Origin: Methylocystis echinoides
Lineage (GTDB): Bacteria; Pseudomonadota; Alphaproteobacteria; Rhizobiales; Beijerinckiaceae
NCBI RefSeq assembly: GCF_027923385.1
Contig: NZ_BSEC01000001.1
Location: 310,001-374,000 of the forward strand
DNA: 64,000 nucleotides
Direction: 5' to 3'
The translations under genes and the position numbers were made by a program. The notes below the pieces were generated by a model. The model was not told where the DNA came from and searched no databases. It saw only the letters and a list, made by a program, of their open reading frames with translations. Below are positions 34,990 to 43,738 of this stretch, piece after piece (the first letter of the stretch is position 1; the number at the start of each line of letters is the position of its first letter).

Positions 34990-36270
34990 ATGGCACATGT
35001 TGTAATTCTCGGCGCAGGCATCGGCGGCGTCGCGGCGGCGATCGAGGTTCGCGACGAGCTCGCGAAGGCGCATCAGGTGACGGTCGTCTCCGACATCCCC
35101 AATTTTCAGTTCACCCCGTCCAATCCCTGGCTCGCCGTCAACTGGCGCAAGCCCGAGGAGCTCAAGGTTCCGCTCGCGCCGGTCTTCAGGAAGAAGAACA
35201 TCGGTTTCACGGATGTCGGCGCGAAGACCGTGCATCCGAAGGAAAACCGCGTCGAGCTGAACAATGGCGAGAGCCTCTCCTATGATTATCTCGTGATCGC
35301 GACCGGCCCCAAGCTCGCCTTCGGCGAGATTCCGGGCCTTGGCCCGCACGGCGGCCACACCCATTCGATCTGCACGCTCCAGCACGCCGAAATCGCCTCG
35401 ACGGCGTGGGAAGAATTCTGCAAGGACCCCGGCCCGATCGTGATCGGCGCCGCGCCGGCGGTGTCCTGCTTCGGCCCGGCCTATGAATACGCCATGATCG
35501 TCTCGACCGATCTGCGTCGCCGCGGCATCCGCCACAAGGTGCCGATGACCTTCGTGACCGCCGAGCCCTACATCGGCCATCTCGGCCTCGGCGGCGTGGG
35601 CGACACCAAGGGCATGCTGGAGTCGGCCTTCCGCGACCGCGACATCAAATGGATCACCAACGCCAAGACCACCGCGGTCGAGCCGGGCCTGCTGAAATGC
35701 GACGAGCTGAATGACGATGGCTCGTTGAAGAAGTCCCACGAAATCCCGTTCAAATTCGGCATGATGATGCCGGCCTTCACCGGGATCGACGCGCTGATGG
35801 GCGTCGAGGGCCTCGTCAATCCGCGCGGCTTCGTGCTGATCGACAAGAACCAGCGCAACCCGACCTATCCGAATGTTTTCGGCGTCGGCGTCTGCGTCGC
35901 CATTCCGCCGGCCGAGCCGACTCCGGTCGCGACCGGCATGCCGAAGACCGGCTACATGATCGAATCCATGGTGACCGCGACGGCGCACAACATCGCCGCG
36001 CTCATCAACGGCAAGGAAGCGAAGGAAGAGGGCACCTGGAACGCCGTCTGCCTCGCCGACTTCGGCGATCGCGGCGTCGCCTTCGTGGCGCAACCGCAAA
36101 TCCCGCCGCGCAATGTCAACTGGTCGAGCGAGGGCCGCTGGGTCCATCTCGCCAAGATCGCCTATGAGAAATATTTCCTGCGCAAGGTTCGCAAGGGCCA
36201 GAGCGAGCCTGTCTATGAGCGTTACATCATGAAACTTCTGGGCATCAAGCGGTTGCGCGACGCGCTCTGA
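34990..36270 (+). CDS. sqr: sulfide:quinone oxidoreductase
   Basis: Peripheral membrane flavoprotein that oxidises sulfide to sulfane sulfur and reduces quinone. The 426-residue chain has the FAD start VVILGAGIGGVAAAIEVRDEL. FTPSNPWLAVNWRKPEE, IATGPKLAFGEIPGLGP and NPTYPNVFGVGVCVAI are all typical. Three redox cysteines occur at 128, 160 and 354, positions that match characterised SQRs. The C-terminal amphipathic region (LAKIAYEKYFLRKVRKG) would bind the membrane. It sits between the BigR/Crp regulators and the cytochrome bd genes, which implies electron flow from sulfide to oxygen via quinol. Confidence 0.95.
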   Translation: MAHVVILGAGIGGVAAAIEVRDELAKAHQVTVVSDIPNFQFTPSNPWLAVNWRKPEELKVPLAPVFRKKNIGFTDVGAKTVHPKENRVELNNGESLSYDYLVIATGPKLAFGEIPGLGPHGGHTHSICTLQHAEIASTAWEEFCKDPGPIVIGAAPAVSCFGPAYEYAMIVSTDLRRRGIRHKVPMTFVTAEPYIGHLGLGGVGDTKGMLESAFRDRDIKWITNAKTTAVEPGLLKCDELNDDGSLKKSHEIPFKFGMMMPAFTGIDALMGVEGLVNPRGFVLIDKNQRNPTYPNVFGVGVCVAIPPAEPTPVATGMPKTGYMIESMVTATAHNIAALINGKEAKEEGTWNAVCLADFGDRGVAFVAQPQIPPRNVNWSSEGRWVHLAKIAYEKYFLRKVRKGQSEPVYERYIMKLLGIKRLRDAL

Positions 36271-36283
36271 CGCCTCTCTCGGT

Positions 36284-36303
36284 CCCTCCCCTTGCGGGGA
36301 GGG
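36284..36303. repeat. short hairpin after sqr, related to the intergenic palindrome family
   Basis: Perfect 8-bp stem CCCTCCCC / GGGGAGGG with a TTGC loop, 13 bp after the sqr stop. The arms resemble those of the larger palindromic repeats elsewhere in the window. No T-run; it may stabilise the sqr transcript end or attenuate reading into cyd. Confidence 0.5.
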
Positions 36304-36368
36304 CCGTTCCTGCTGATAGAATGCGTCGCCCCGACGGAGCGGGCGCGGCGCGAAAAGGGATCAGGAGA

Positions 36369-36530
36369 ATGGCGCGCAAGACGCTGCGACGCGAGCTGAC
36401 CCTGGCGATTCTCTTCAAGATCGTGGCAATCTTTTTGCTGTGGTTCTGGTTCTTCAGCCCGGCGCACCGCGTGCATGTGTCGCCGGCCGACATGGCGGCG
36501 GCGCTCGCCGACGGTCCCCCGCCGCGATAA
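36369..36530 (+). CDS. cydP: cytochrome bd oxidase small subunit CydP-like
   Basis: A 53-residue single-pass protein: basic N-terminus (MARKTLRRELTLAI) then the helix LFKIVAIFLLWFWFFSPAHRVHV. This matches the CydP family, found directly before cydA in proteobacteria and thought to be an accessory subunit. AGGAG lies close to the ATG. An earlier ATG at 36321 adds 16 unlikely residues. It ends 14 bp before cydA. Confidence 0.8.
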   Translation: MARKTLRRELTLAILFKIVAIFLLWFWFFSPAHRVHVSPADMAAALADGPPPR

Positions 36531-36544
36531 GCAGGAACACATCC

Positions 36545-38125
36545 ATGCTGGAACATCTCGACGTCGTCACCCTGTCGCGCCTGCAATTCGCGCTGACGGC
36601 GCTCTACCACTTCCTCTTCGTGCCGCTCACGCTCGGCCTCGCGCTGCTGCTGGCGATCATGGAGAGCGTCTATGTGATGACGGGGCGCAAGGTCTGGCGC
36701 GACGCCGTGCAGTTCTGGGGAACGCTGTTTGGCATCAATTTCGTCATGGGCGTCGCCACCGGCATCACCATGGAGTTCCAGTTCGGCACGAACTGGGCCT
36801 ATTATTCACACTATGTCGGCGACATCTTTGGCGTGCCGCTCGCTATCGAAGGGCTGATGGCGTTCTTTCTGGAAGCGACCTTCGTCGGCCTGTTCTTCTT
36901 CGGCTGGGACCGTCTCAGCAAGGTGCAGCATCTCATCGTCACCTGGTGCGTGGCGCTGGGCTCCAATTTTTCGGCGCTGTGGATTCTCGTCGCCAACGCC
37001 TGGATGAGCAATCCCGTCGGCTCCCGCTTCAATCCGCAGACCATGCGCATGGAGCTGTCCTCCTTCATGGAGGTGCTGTTCAATCCCGTCGCGCAGTCGA
37101 AATTCGTGCATACGGTCAGCGCCGGCTATGTGACGGGCTCGATTTTCGTCATGGCCATCGGCGCCTATTACATCTTGCGCGAGCGCCATGTGGAAATCGC
37201 GCGCCGGTCGCTCACCGTGGCGGCGAGCTTCGGTCTGGCCTCGGCGCTTTCGGTCGTCGTGCTCGGCGACGAGAGCGGCTATACGGCCGGCGAAAACCAG
37301 AAGATGAAGATCGCCGCCATCGAGGCCATGTGGGAGACCGAGCCCGCGCCGGCCTCCTTCACGCTGTTCGGCCTGCCCGACCTGAAGACCGAGACGACGC
37401 GATACGAAATCACCATTCCCTATGTCCTCGGCCTCATCGCGACGCGGTCGCTGGACAAGACGGTCGAAGGCATCAAGCCGCTCGTCGCGCGCAATGAAGA
37501 GCGCATCCGCAACGGCCTGCCCGCCTATATGTGGATCGCCGAACAGGGCGGAAAGCCCAACGCCAGCATCCCCCCGGCGCTCGAGGACTCGATGAAGGAC
37601 CTCGGTTACGCGCTGCTCCTGAAGCGCGTGCGCCAGGACATCGAGAATGCGAGCCCGGACGAAATCCGGCAGGCGGCGCGCTCGACCATTCCCGACGTGC
37701 CCATGCTGTTCTGGAGTTTCCGGATCATGGTGGCGCTGGGCTTCTATTTCATCGCCCTGTTCGGGATCGCCTTCTATCTGTCGAGCCGGCGCAAATGCGG
37801 GCGACCGTGGTTCCTGCGGCTGTGCATGTTCAGCCTGCCGCTGCCGTGGATCGCGGCGGAGCTCGGCTGGATCGTCGCCGAATATGGCCGCCAGCCGTGG
37901 ATCATCGACGGCGTCATGCCGACCTTCATCGGCGTCTCCAGCGTGCCGGCGGCGAATGTCGCCGCGAGCCTGCTCGCCTTCGTCGTCTTCTACACGGCGC
38001 TCGCCGTCGTCGATGTGACGCTGCTCGTCAAATATATCCGCAAGGGGCCGAAGGCGCCCGACCTCCATGAGCCCGTCGCCGGCCCGCTGCCCGAGGCGGC
38101 GCCCGCCTACGACGCCTCACGGTAA
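36545..38125 (+). CDS. cydA: cytochrome bd ubiquinol oxidase subunit I
   Basis: Quinol-oxidising subunit that carries hemes b558, b595 and d and reduces O2 to water. The 526-residue chain begins LSRLQFALTALYHFLFVPLTLG (His ligand of heme b595). It has FGTNWAYYSHYVGDIFG and the long quinol loop GENQKMKIAAIEAMWETEPAPASFTLFGLPD. The loop continues to about residue 400, as in Escherichia-type long-Q-loop enzymes. The motif AEYGRQPWIIDGVMPT is also present. About nine membrane helices. Operon cydP-cydA-cydB-cydX. The bd oxidases resist sulfide, which fits the adjacent sqr. Confidence 0.97.
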   Translation: MLEHLDVVTLSRLQFALTALYHFLFVPLTLGLALLLAIMESVYVMTGRKVWRDAVQFWGTLFGINFVMGVATGITMEFQFGTNWAYYSHYVGDIFGVPLAIEGLMAFFLEATFVGLFFFGWDRLSKVQHLIVTWCVALGSNFSALWILVANAWMSNPVGSRFNPQTMRMELSSFMEVLFNPVAQSKFVHTVSAGYVTGSIFVMAIGAYYILRERHVEIARRSLTVAASFGLASALSVVVLGDESGYTAGENQKMKIAAIEAMWETEPAPASFTLFGLPDLKTETTRYEITIPYVLGLIATRSLDKTVEGIKPLVARNEERIRNGLPAYMWIAEQGGKPNASIPPALEDSMKDLGYALLLKRVRQDIENASPDEIRQAARSTIPDVPMLFWSFRIMVALGFYFIALFGIAFYLSSRRKCGRPWFLRLCMFSLPLPWIAAELGWIVAEYGRQPWIIDGVMPTFIGVSSVPAANVAASLLAFVVFYTALAVVDVTLLVKYIRKGPKAPDLHEPVAGPLPEAAPAYDASR

Positions 38126-38137
38126 CAGGAGAGTCGC

Positions 38138-39277
38138 ATGTTCGACTATGCAACCCTGCGCCTCATCTGGTGGGCGCTGCTCGGCGTGCTGCTCGTCGGT
38201 TTCGCGATGTTCGACGGCGCCGATCTCGGCGCGGCCATGCTGCATCCCTTCGTGGCGAAAAAGGATGTCGAGCGGCGCGTCGTCATCAACGCCATCGGCC
38301 CGGTGTGGGAAGGCAATCAGGTCTGGTTCATCCTCGGCGGCGGCGCCATCTTCGCCGCCTGGCCGCCGCTCTATTCGGCGAGCTTCTCGGGCTTTTATCT
38401 CGCCATGCTGCTGGTGCTGATCGGCTTCATCCTGCGGCCCGTCGCGATCAGCTTCCGCAGCAAGAAGGAATCGCCAACGTGGCGCGCGGCCTGGGACTGG
38501 ATCTTCTTCGTTTCGGGCCTGCTCCCGGCGCTCCTGTTTGGCGTCGCCTTCGGCAATGTGCTGCTCGGCGTGCCCTATCACTTCGGCCCCGGCCTGCGAT
38601 TCACCTATGAGGGCGATCTCATCGGCCTGCTGCGTCCATTCCCGCTGCTCTGCGGCGTCATCAGCATCTGCATGTTGCTGACGCAGGGGGCGGCCTGGAT
38701 CGCCGGCAAGAGCGAGGGCGACGTCCGCGCGCGGGCGGGGCGGATCGGCGCGCTGGCGGCGCTGGCGCTGGTGGCGCTGTTTCTGGCGGCGGGCCTGTGG
38801 ATCGCGGTCGGCGTCGAGGGTTATCGCATCGAGTCCGCCGTCGATCCGGCCGGGCCGTCCAATCCGTTCGGCAAGCATGTGATGCGCGGCGTCGGCGACT
38901 GGCTGCTCAATTACGCGCGGCATCCGGCGAGCGCGCTAGCGCCGGCGGCGGGCCTCTTCGGCGCGCTGGTCGCGGCGGTGGCGCTCGCGGCCGGGGCGCC
39001 GCGCCTGGCGCTGCTGGCGTCGAGTCTCTCGGCGGCGGGCGTGGTGACGACGGCGGGCTTCAGCCTGTTTCCGTTCTTGCTGCCGTCGTCGTCGCACCCC
39101 GACCAGAGTCTGACGGTCTGGGACGCCTCGTCGAGCCAGGGGACGCTCGGCCTCATGCTGGCGGCGGCGGTCTTCTTCCTGCCGGTCATCCTCGCCTATA
39201 CGTCATGGGTCTATTACGTGCTGCGCGGCCCGGTGACGACCACGGCGATCGAGCGCGGCGACGGGCATTACTACTGA
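38138..39277 (+). CDS. cydB: cytochrome bd ubiquinol oxidase subunit II
   Basis: Second integral-membrane subunit of the bd oxidase, 379 residues and about nine helices. Typical marks: RLIWWALLGVLLVGFAMFDGADLGAAML near the start, INAIGPVWEGNQVWFILGGGAIFAAWP, and SSSHPDQSLTVWDASSSQGTLGLML near the end. The length fits the E. coli-type subunit. It starts 12 bp after cydA and is followed by cydX 17 bp later. Confidence 0.97.
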   Translation: MFDYATLRLIWWALLGVLLVGFAMFDGADLGAAMLHPFVAKKDVERRVVINAIGPVWEGNQVWFILGGGAIFAAWPPLYSASFSGFYLAMLLVLIGFILRPVAISFRSKKESPTWRAAWDWIFFVSGLLPALLFGVAFGNVLLGVPYHFGPGLRFTYEGDLIGLLRPFPLLCGVISICMLLTQGAAWIAGKSEGDVRARAGRIGALAALALVALFLAAGLWIAVGVEGYRIESAVDPAGPSNPFGKHVMRGVGDWLLNYARHPASALAPAAGLFGALVAAVALAAGAPRLALLASSLSAAGVVTTAGFSLFPFLLPSSSHPDQSLTVWDASSSQGTLGLMLAAAVFFLPVILAYTSWVYYVLRGPVTTTAIERGDGHYY

Positions 39278-39294
39278 ACGGGAGAGCGCGAGAC

Positions 39295-39399
39295 ATGTGG
39301 TATTTCGCCTGGATTCTGGGCCTCGGCCTGGCCTGCGCCTTCGGCATTCTCAACGCCATGTGGCTCGAACTCGACGACGAGGACGAGCGCCGCAAATAA
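39295..39399 (+). CDS. cydX: cytochrome bd oxidase small subunit CydX
   Basis: A 34-residue single-helix subunit that stabilises the bd heme site. MWYFAWILGLGLACAFGILNAMWLELDDEDERRK has the family hallmarks: the MWYFAWILG start and the acidic end. GGGAG stands upstream of the ATG. Too short for many gene finders. Confidence 0.92.
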   Translation: MWYFAWILGLGLACAFGILNAMWLELDDEDERRK

Positions 39400-39483
39400 G
39401 ATTTTCCGCAGCGTGACAAAGTCATGGCGCGCGGCGGGGCGAAGGCGGCACGCTGCTGACGACAATCGCAAGGGAGGGTGAAG

Positions 39484-39669
39484 ATGGAAGCCAATGTTGG
39501 CAAGACCGACCGCTTGATCCGCATCGCCGCGGGCCTTGTTCTGCTGAGCCTCGTTTTCGTGGGCCCGCAGAGCTGGTGGGGCCTCATCGGTCTCGTGCCG
39601 CTCGCGACGGCCTTCATCAATTTCTGCCCGGCCTACCGGCTCCTCGGCGTCAATACGCTCGGCAAGTGA
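39484..39669 (+). CDS. DUF2892 (YgaP-type transmembrane) protein, second copy
   Basis: A 61-residue membrane protein: VGKTDRLIRIAAGLVLLSLVFVGPQ, then WWGLIGLVPLATAFINFCPAYRLLGV with the conserved Cys of the family. The ATG at 39484 has GGGAGG six bases upstream; an in-frame GTG at 39478 overlaps that site. It closes the sulfide/bd-oxidase cluster, which also has another DUF2892 gene at 34019. This longer form, with a charged KTDRLIR N-terminus, is the commoner of the two. Confidence 0.88.
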   Translation: MEANVGKTDRLIRIAAGLVLLSLVFVGPQSWWGLIGLVPLATAFINFCPAYRLLGVNTLGK

Positions 39670-40080
39670 CGCGGTCGCCGTTTACCGTGCGGTAATCACG
39701 GCGGGAAATCGCCGCGCCGTCTGGCGATCTCGCGGCAAGGCTGGCGAAAGGTCAACATGAGGGCCCTTGGCGCCGCCGGAATGTCTACCCGGCGGCGGCG
39801 CCGACAAACGACGATTCCCGAGCCCGTTTCCGATTCCGGCGCGCGGGGGCGGGGATAGGCGTTTTGGCCTGTTTTCGGGGCGTCTTCCGGACGTGTTCTG
39901 GCGCCATCTGATCGGCGCCCGGCGGCTATGGCGGAGGGCCCCAAGACTCTGCTACCACGCGGCAATCCGCCACTCGTAATCCTGTCCAGGATCGGCTATG
40001 TAAGAAAGCGTCCAAACTGGCGGGCAGGCGGGACGGGGTCGCTCATCTGGTTTGATGGACATCAAGACCGAGGGTTTCCA
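39670..40080. other. 411-bp intergenic region before hemA
   Basis: No credible gene. It contains an imperfect GC-rich hairpin near 39765-39800 (GGCGCCGCCGG and CCGGCGGCGGCGCC, with a bulge) and, at its right end, a perfect FNR/FixK-type box (40052-40065). A GAGGG ribosome-binding site precedes hemA. Confidence 0.5.
40052..40065. promoter_or_regulatory. FNR/FixK-type box upstream of hemA
   Basis: TTGAT-GGAC-ATCAA, a perfect match to the TTGATnnnnATCAA consensus. It ends 15 bp before the hemA ATG and directly before the ribosome-binding site. In related bacteria hemA is under FixK/FnrL oxygen control. The position is too close to the start for classical activation at -41, so repression or a chance match must be considered. 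Confidence 0.55.
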
Positions 40081-41367
40081 ATGGTGTACCGGCGATATTT
40101 CGAGGCGGCCGTCTCCCGTCTGAAGGACGAGCGCCGCTATCGAATCTTTGTCCATCTCGAGCGCGACGTCGACAGTTTCCCCTTCGCCCGCTGGCACCGC
40201 GACGACGGCTCGGTGCAGGACGTGACTGTCTGGTGCTCCAACGACTATCTCGGCATGGGCCAGCATCCCGAGGCGATCTCCGCCATGGTGGAGACGGCCA
40301 GCCGGGTCGGCGCCGGGGCGGGCGGCACGCGCAACATCTCCGGCACCAGCCACGCCATTGTCGAGCTCGAGCGCGAGCTCGCCGACCTGCATGGCAAGGA
40401 GGCGGCGCTCGTCTTCACCTCCGGCTGGATCTCCAATCTCGCGGCGATCTCGACCATCGCGGATCTGCTGCCGAACGGCCTGATCCTGTCCGACGCCTCC
40501 AATCACAATTCCATGATCGAGGGCGTGAAGCGCTCGCGCGCGGAGCGCAAGGTCTTCCGCCACAACGATCTCGCGCATCTCGAAGAACTGCTGATCGAGG
40601 CCGGCGACCGGCCCAAGCTGATCGTCTTCGAGAGCCTCTATTCGATGAACGGCAACATCGCCCCTGTCCAGGAGATCGCGACGCTCGCCGAGCGCTACGG
40701 CGCCATGACCTATGTGGACGAGGTCCATGCGGTCGGCATGTATGGTCCGCGCGGCGCCGGCATTTGCGAGCGCGAGGGCGTGATGGACCGCATCGACGTG
40801 ATCGAGGGCACGCTCGCCAAGGGCTTCGGCGCGATGGGCGGCTATGTCGCCGGCGACGCCGTGGTGATCGACGCGATCCGCTCCTATGCGGGCGCCTTCA
40901 TCTTCTCGACGGCGCTGCCGCCGCCGGTCGCCGCGGCCGCCTGCGCCTCGGTGCGCCTCCTGAAGCGCCGCGCCGATCTGCGCGCCGCCCATCAGCGCGC
41001 CGCGCATATCACCAAACACGCGCTCGCCGCGGCCGGCCTGCCGGTGCTCGAGAACGGCTCGCATATCGTGCCGGTGATGGTCCGCGACGCGGAGCTGTGC
41101 AAGGCGGCGAGCGATCTGCTGCTCACCCGCCATCACATCTACATCCAGCCGATCAACTATCCGACCGTCGCCAAGGGCTCGGAGCGCCTGCGCATCACGC
41201 CGACGCCGCGCCACACGCAGGAGCACATCGCCCATCTCGTCGAGGGAATGGTGGATGTGTGGCACACGCTCGGCATCCCCTTCGTCGAGCCGCCGTCGCA
41301 TCTGCATGTCGACGAGACGAGCAAGGAACACTGCACCTATCCCGAGATCAAGCTCGCGGCGCAGTAG
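40081..41367 (+). CDS. hemA: 5-aminolevulinate synthase
   Basis: PLP enzyme that condenses glycine and succinyl-CoA, the first step of heme synthesis in Alphaproteobacteria. The 428-residue chain has [15 protein letters not shown] and [35 protein letters not shown] and [16 protein letters not shown] follow, then the catalytic region [19 protein letters not shown] and the PLP lysine in [17 protein letters not shown]. The ATG at 40081 has GAGGG upstream and matches the family N-terminus (Y..YF..A...LK.ERRYR.F). Heme demand of the neighbouring bd oxidase may explain the location. Confidence 0.97.
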   Translation: MVYRRYFEAAVSRLKDERRYRIFVHLERDVDSFPFARWHRDDGSVQDVTVWCSNDYLGMGQHPEAISAMVETASRVGAGAGGTRNISGTSHAIVELERELADLHGKEAALVFTSGWISNLAAISTIADLLPNGLILSDASNHNSMIEGVKRSRAERKVFRHNDLAHLEELLIEAGDRPKLIVFESLYSMNGNIAPVQEIATLAERYGAMTYVDEVHAVGMYGPRGAGICEREGVMDRIDVIEGTLAKGFGAMGGYVAGDAVVIDAIRSYAGAFIFSTALPPPVAAAACASVRLLKRRADLRAAHQRAAHITKHALAAAGLPVLENGSHIVPVMVRDAELCKAASDLLLTRHHIYIQPINYPTVAKGSERLRITPTPRHTQEHIAHLVEGMVDVWHTLGIPFVEPPSHLHVDETSKEHCTYPEIKLAAQ

Positions 41368-41375
41368 GGGGAAGA

Positions 41376-41491
41376 CCCCCTCCCCACCCCTCCCCCGCTG
41401 CGCGGGAGAGGGAGCAGATTGGCGCCTTCACTGAGGAAGCTGATCGCGAGCGTCCCCTCTCCCGCGAAGCGGGGGAGGGACAGGGAGGGGG
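41376..41491 (-). repeat. 116-bp composite palindromic element, copy A
   Basis: Two GC-rich palindromic modules (arms CCCTCCCCCGC / GCGGGAGAGGG and CCTCTCCCGCG / GCGGGGGAGGG) bracket a ~40-bp core. Its reverse complement aligns without gaps along all 116 bp to copy B at 43607-43722, and the first 44 bases are identical. The ends are CCCCCTCCC and GGGAGGGGG. The surrounding gap 41368-41693 (326 bp) holds this element and then ordinary upstream sequence of ffh. No coding capacity: likely a MITE-like or REP-like mobile unit. Confidence 0.8.
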
Positions 41492-41693
41492 CTCCGCCAC
41501 CACGGCTCTGTTCCCGAACTGATTGACTCCCCGCCCGATCAGACCTAAACACTCCCGTTAAATCTCGGACACGAGAGAACCGTTCAACAGCCGAGCCGTC
41601 CCATGAGGCGGCAGGCCCACGCCCGGCAGCGCGATGCGCCCCCGGGCGCGTTTTGCTTTGGAGCGGCGGCTGCGCCGTCGCGGGAGAGAAGAC

Positions 41694-43223
41694 ATGTTCG
41701 AGAGCCTTTCCGACAAGCTCTCCGCCGTATTCGACCGGATCACGCGGCGCGGCGCGCTGACCGAGGCCGACGTCTCCGAGGCGTTGCGCGAAATTCGCAA
41801 GGCGCTGCTCGAGGCCGACGTCGCCCTCGACGTGGTGCGCTCCTTCACCGACAAGGTGCGCGACCGCGCGGTCGGCGCGGGCGTCATCAAATCGGTCTCG
41901 CCCGGCCAGATGGTCGTCAAGATCGTCAATGACGTGCTGATCGAGACGCTCGGCGAGACCGCGCAGCCGATCGATCTCGCCGCCAAGCCGCCTGTCGCCA
42001 TCATGATGGTCGGCCTTCAGGGCGCCGGTAAAACCACCACCACCGCCAAGATCGCCAAGCGCCTCAAGGAGCGCCACGACAAGCGCGTGCTGATGGCCTC
42101 GCTCGACGTGAAGCGCCCGGCCGCGCAGGAGCAGCTCGCCGTGCTCGGCCGTCAGGTCGAGGTGGACACGCTGCCCATCGTCGCCGGCCAGACGCCGATC
42201 CAGATTTCGCGCCGCGCCATGGAGGCCGCGCGCCTGCAGGGCTATGACGTGGTGCTGCTCGACACGGCCGGCCGCACCCATATCGACGAGCCGCTCATGC
42301 AGGAGATGGCGGACATCAAGTCCTACGCCGAGCCGCATGAAATCCTGCTCGTCGCCGATTCGCTGACGGGTCAGGACGCGGTCAATCTCGCCAAGAACTT
42401 CGACGAGCGCGTCGGCCTCACCGGCATCGTCTTGACGCGTATGGACGGCGATGGCCGCGGCGGCGCGGCGCTCTCCATGCGCTATGTCACCGGCAAGCCG
42501 ATCAAGCTCATCGGCACCGGCGAGAAGATGGACGCGCTCGACGAATTCTCGCCGAGCCGCATCGCCCAGCGCATTCTCGGCATGGGCGACATCGTCGCCC
42601 TCGTCGAAAAGGCGGCCGCCGCCATCGATGCGGAGGAGGCCCGCAAGGCCGCCGCGCGCATGGCCAAGGGCAAGTTCGACCTTCAGGATCTGTGCGACCA
42701 GCTCGCCCAGGTCGAGAAGCTCGGCGGTCTCGGCGGCATCATGGGTCTGCTTCCCGGCGTCGGCAAGATGAAGGAGCAGATCGCCAATCTCGACGAGGGG
42801 CTGATCGGCCGCCAGCGCGCCATCATCCTGTCGATGACGCCGCAGGAGCGGCGCAATCCCGACCTCCTCAAGGCCTCGCGCAAGAAGCGCATCGCGGCCG
42901 GCTCCGGCGCCCGCGTCGAGGACGTCAACAAGCTCCTCAAGCAGCATCGCCAGATGGCCGATCTCATGAAGTCCTTCGGCGCCGGCAAGCGCGGCGGGCT
43001 GATGGGCAAGGCCGCCCAGATGATGGGCCTCGGCCCCGCCGGCATGCAGATGCCGTCGCCTGAGGAATTGCAGAAGTTGCAGGAAAAGCTCGGCGGCGCC
43101 GCACCCGGCGCCCCCGGTCTTCCGGCCGCTCCCCCGGCCGATCTCCTTGCGCAAAAGCCGAACCTTCCCGGGCTCGGCGGCGGACTGCTGAGCGGGCTCA
43201 ACCCGTTCGGCAAGAAAAAGTAA
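41694..43223 (+). CDS. ffh: signal recognition particle protein Ffh (SRP54)
   Basis: GTPase that binds signal sequences with 4.5S RNA for co-translational targeting to the membrane. The 509-residue chain has the N domain (MFESLSDKLSAVFDRITRRG). The G domain shows GLQGAGKTTTTAKIAKRL, DVKRPAAQEQL, DTAGRTHIDE and the TRMDGDGRGGAALS insertion. The Met-rich M domain includes GMQMPSPEELQKLQEKLG. The C-terminus is Pro/Gly-rich (LLSGLNPFGKKK), longer than in E. coli, as usual in Rhizobiales. The ATG at 41694 has GGGAGAGAAG upstream. rpsP follows 27 bp downstream. Confidence 0.97.
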   Translation: MFESLSDKLSAVFDRITRRGALTEADVSEALREIRKALLEADVALDVVRSFTDKVRDRAVGAGVIKSVSPGQMVVKIVNDVLIETLGETAQPIDLAAKPPVAIMMVGLQGAGKTTTTAKIAKRLKERHDKRVLMASLDVKRPAAQEQLAVLGRQVEVDTLPIVAGQTPIQISRRAMEAARLQGYDVVLLDTAGRTHIDEPLMQEMADIKSYAEPHEILLVADSLTGQDAVNLAKNFDERVGLTGIVLTRMDGDGRGGAALSMRYVTGKPIKLIGTGEKMDALDEFSPSRIAQRILGMGDIVALVEKAAAAIDAEEARKAAARMAKGKFDLQDLCDQLAQVEKLGGLGGIMGLLPGVGKMKEQIANLDEGLIGRQRAIILSMTPQERRNPDLLKASRKKRIAAGSGARVEDVNKLLKQHRQMADLMKSFGAGKRGGLMGKAAQMMGLGPAGMQMPSPEELQKLQEKLGGAAPGAPGLPAAPPADLLAQKPNLPGLGGGLLSGLNPFGKKK

Positions 43224-43250
43224 GAACCATCGACTGAAGGAACCTGGAAC

Positions 43251-43598
43251 ATGTCTCTCAAGATTCGTCTCGCCCGCGGCGGCGCCAAGAAGCGCCCCTT
43301 CTATCGCGTCGTCGTCGCCGACTCCCGTAGCCCGCGCGACGGCCGCTACATCGAGAAGCTCGGCACCTTCGACCCGCTGAAGGCCAAGGACGCCGCCGAT
43401 CGCGTCGTGCTCGACGCCGAGAAGGCCAAGGACTGGCTCGCCAAGGGCGCGCAGCCGACCGACCGCGTCGCCCGCCTGCTCGACGCCGCCGGCGTGCTGA
43501 AGCGCGACGCCCGCAACAATCCGCAGAAGGCCCAGCCGAAGAAGAAGGCGCAGGAACGCGCCGCCGCCGCGGCCGAAGCCGCCGCCGCCGCGGAGTAA
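43251..43598 (+). CDS. rpsP: 30S ribosomal protein S16
   Basis: Ribosomal protein of 115 residues: [42 protein letters not shown] is the conserved core. The C-terminal extension is rich in Lys/Ala/Glu ([21 protein letters not shown]), as in other alphaproteobacteria. It belongs to the ffh-rpsP-rimM-trmD block. A palindromic element (copy B) lies right after the stop, between rpsP and rimM. Confidence 0.97.
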   Translation: MSLKIRLARGGAKKRPFYRVVVADSRSPRDGRYIEKLGTFDPLKAKDAADRVVLDAEKAKDWLAKGAQPTDRVARLLDAAGVLKRDARNNPQKAQPKKKAQERAAAAAEAAAAAE

Positions 43599-43606
43599 GG
43601 GAAGGT

Positions 43607-43722
43607 CCCCCTCCCTGTCCCTCCCCCGCTTCGCGGGAGAGGGGACGCTCATGATCGGCATTGTCGATGAAGGCGCCAGTGCGCCCCCTCTCCCGCGAAG
43701 CGGGGGAGGGTTGGGGAGGGGG
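43607..43722 (+). repeat. 116-bp composite palindromic element, copy B
   Basis: Same structure as copy A in the opposite orientation: CCCTCCCCCGCTTCGCGGGAGAGGG-type module, a core containing GAAGGCGCCA shared with copy A, and a second module with CTCTCCCGCGAAGCGGGGGAGGG-type arms. It fills most of the rpsP-rimM gap inside a ribosomal operon, so it is transcribed and can fold as two hairpins. Confidence 0.8.
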
Positions 43723-43738
43723 CCTCGCCGCCGCCACC

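Noticed and set aside
39765-39800. Hairpin GGCGCCGCCGG / CCGGCGGCGGCGCC upstream of hemA
   Set aside because: Has a 3-base bulge and no T-run; not strong enough to call.
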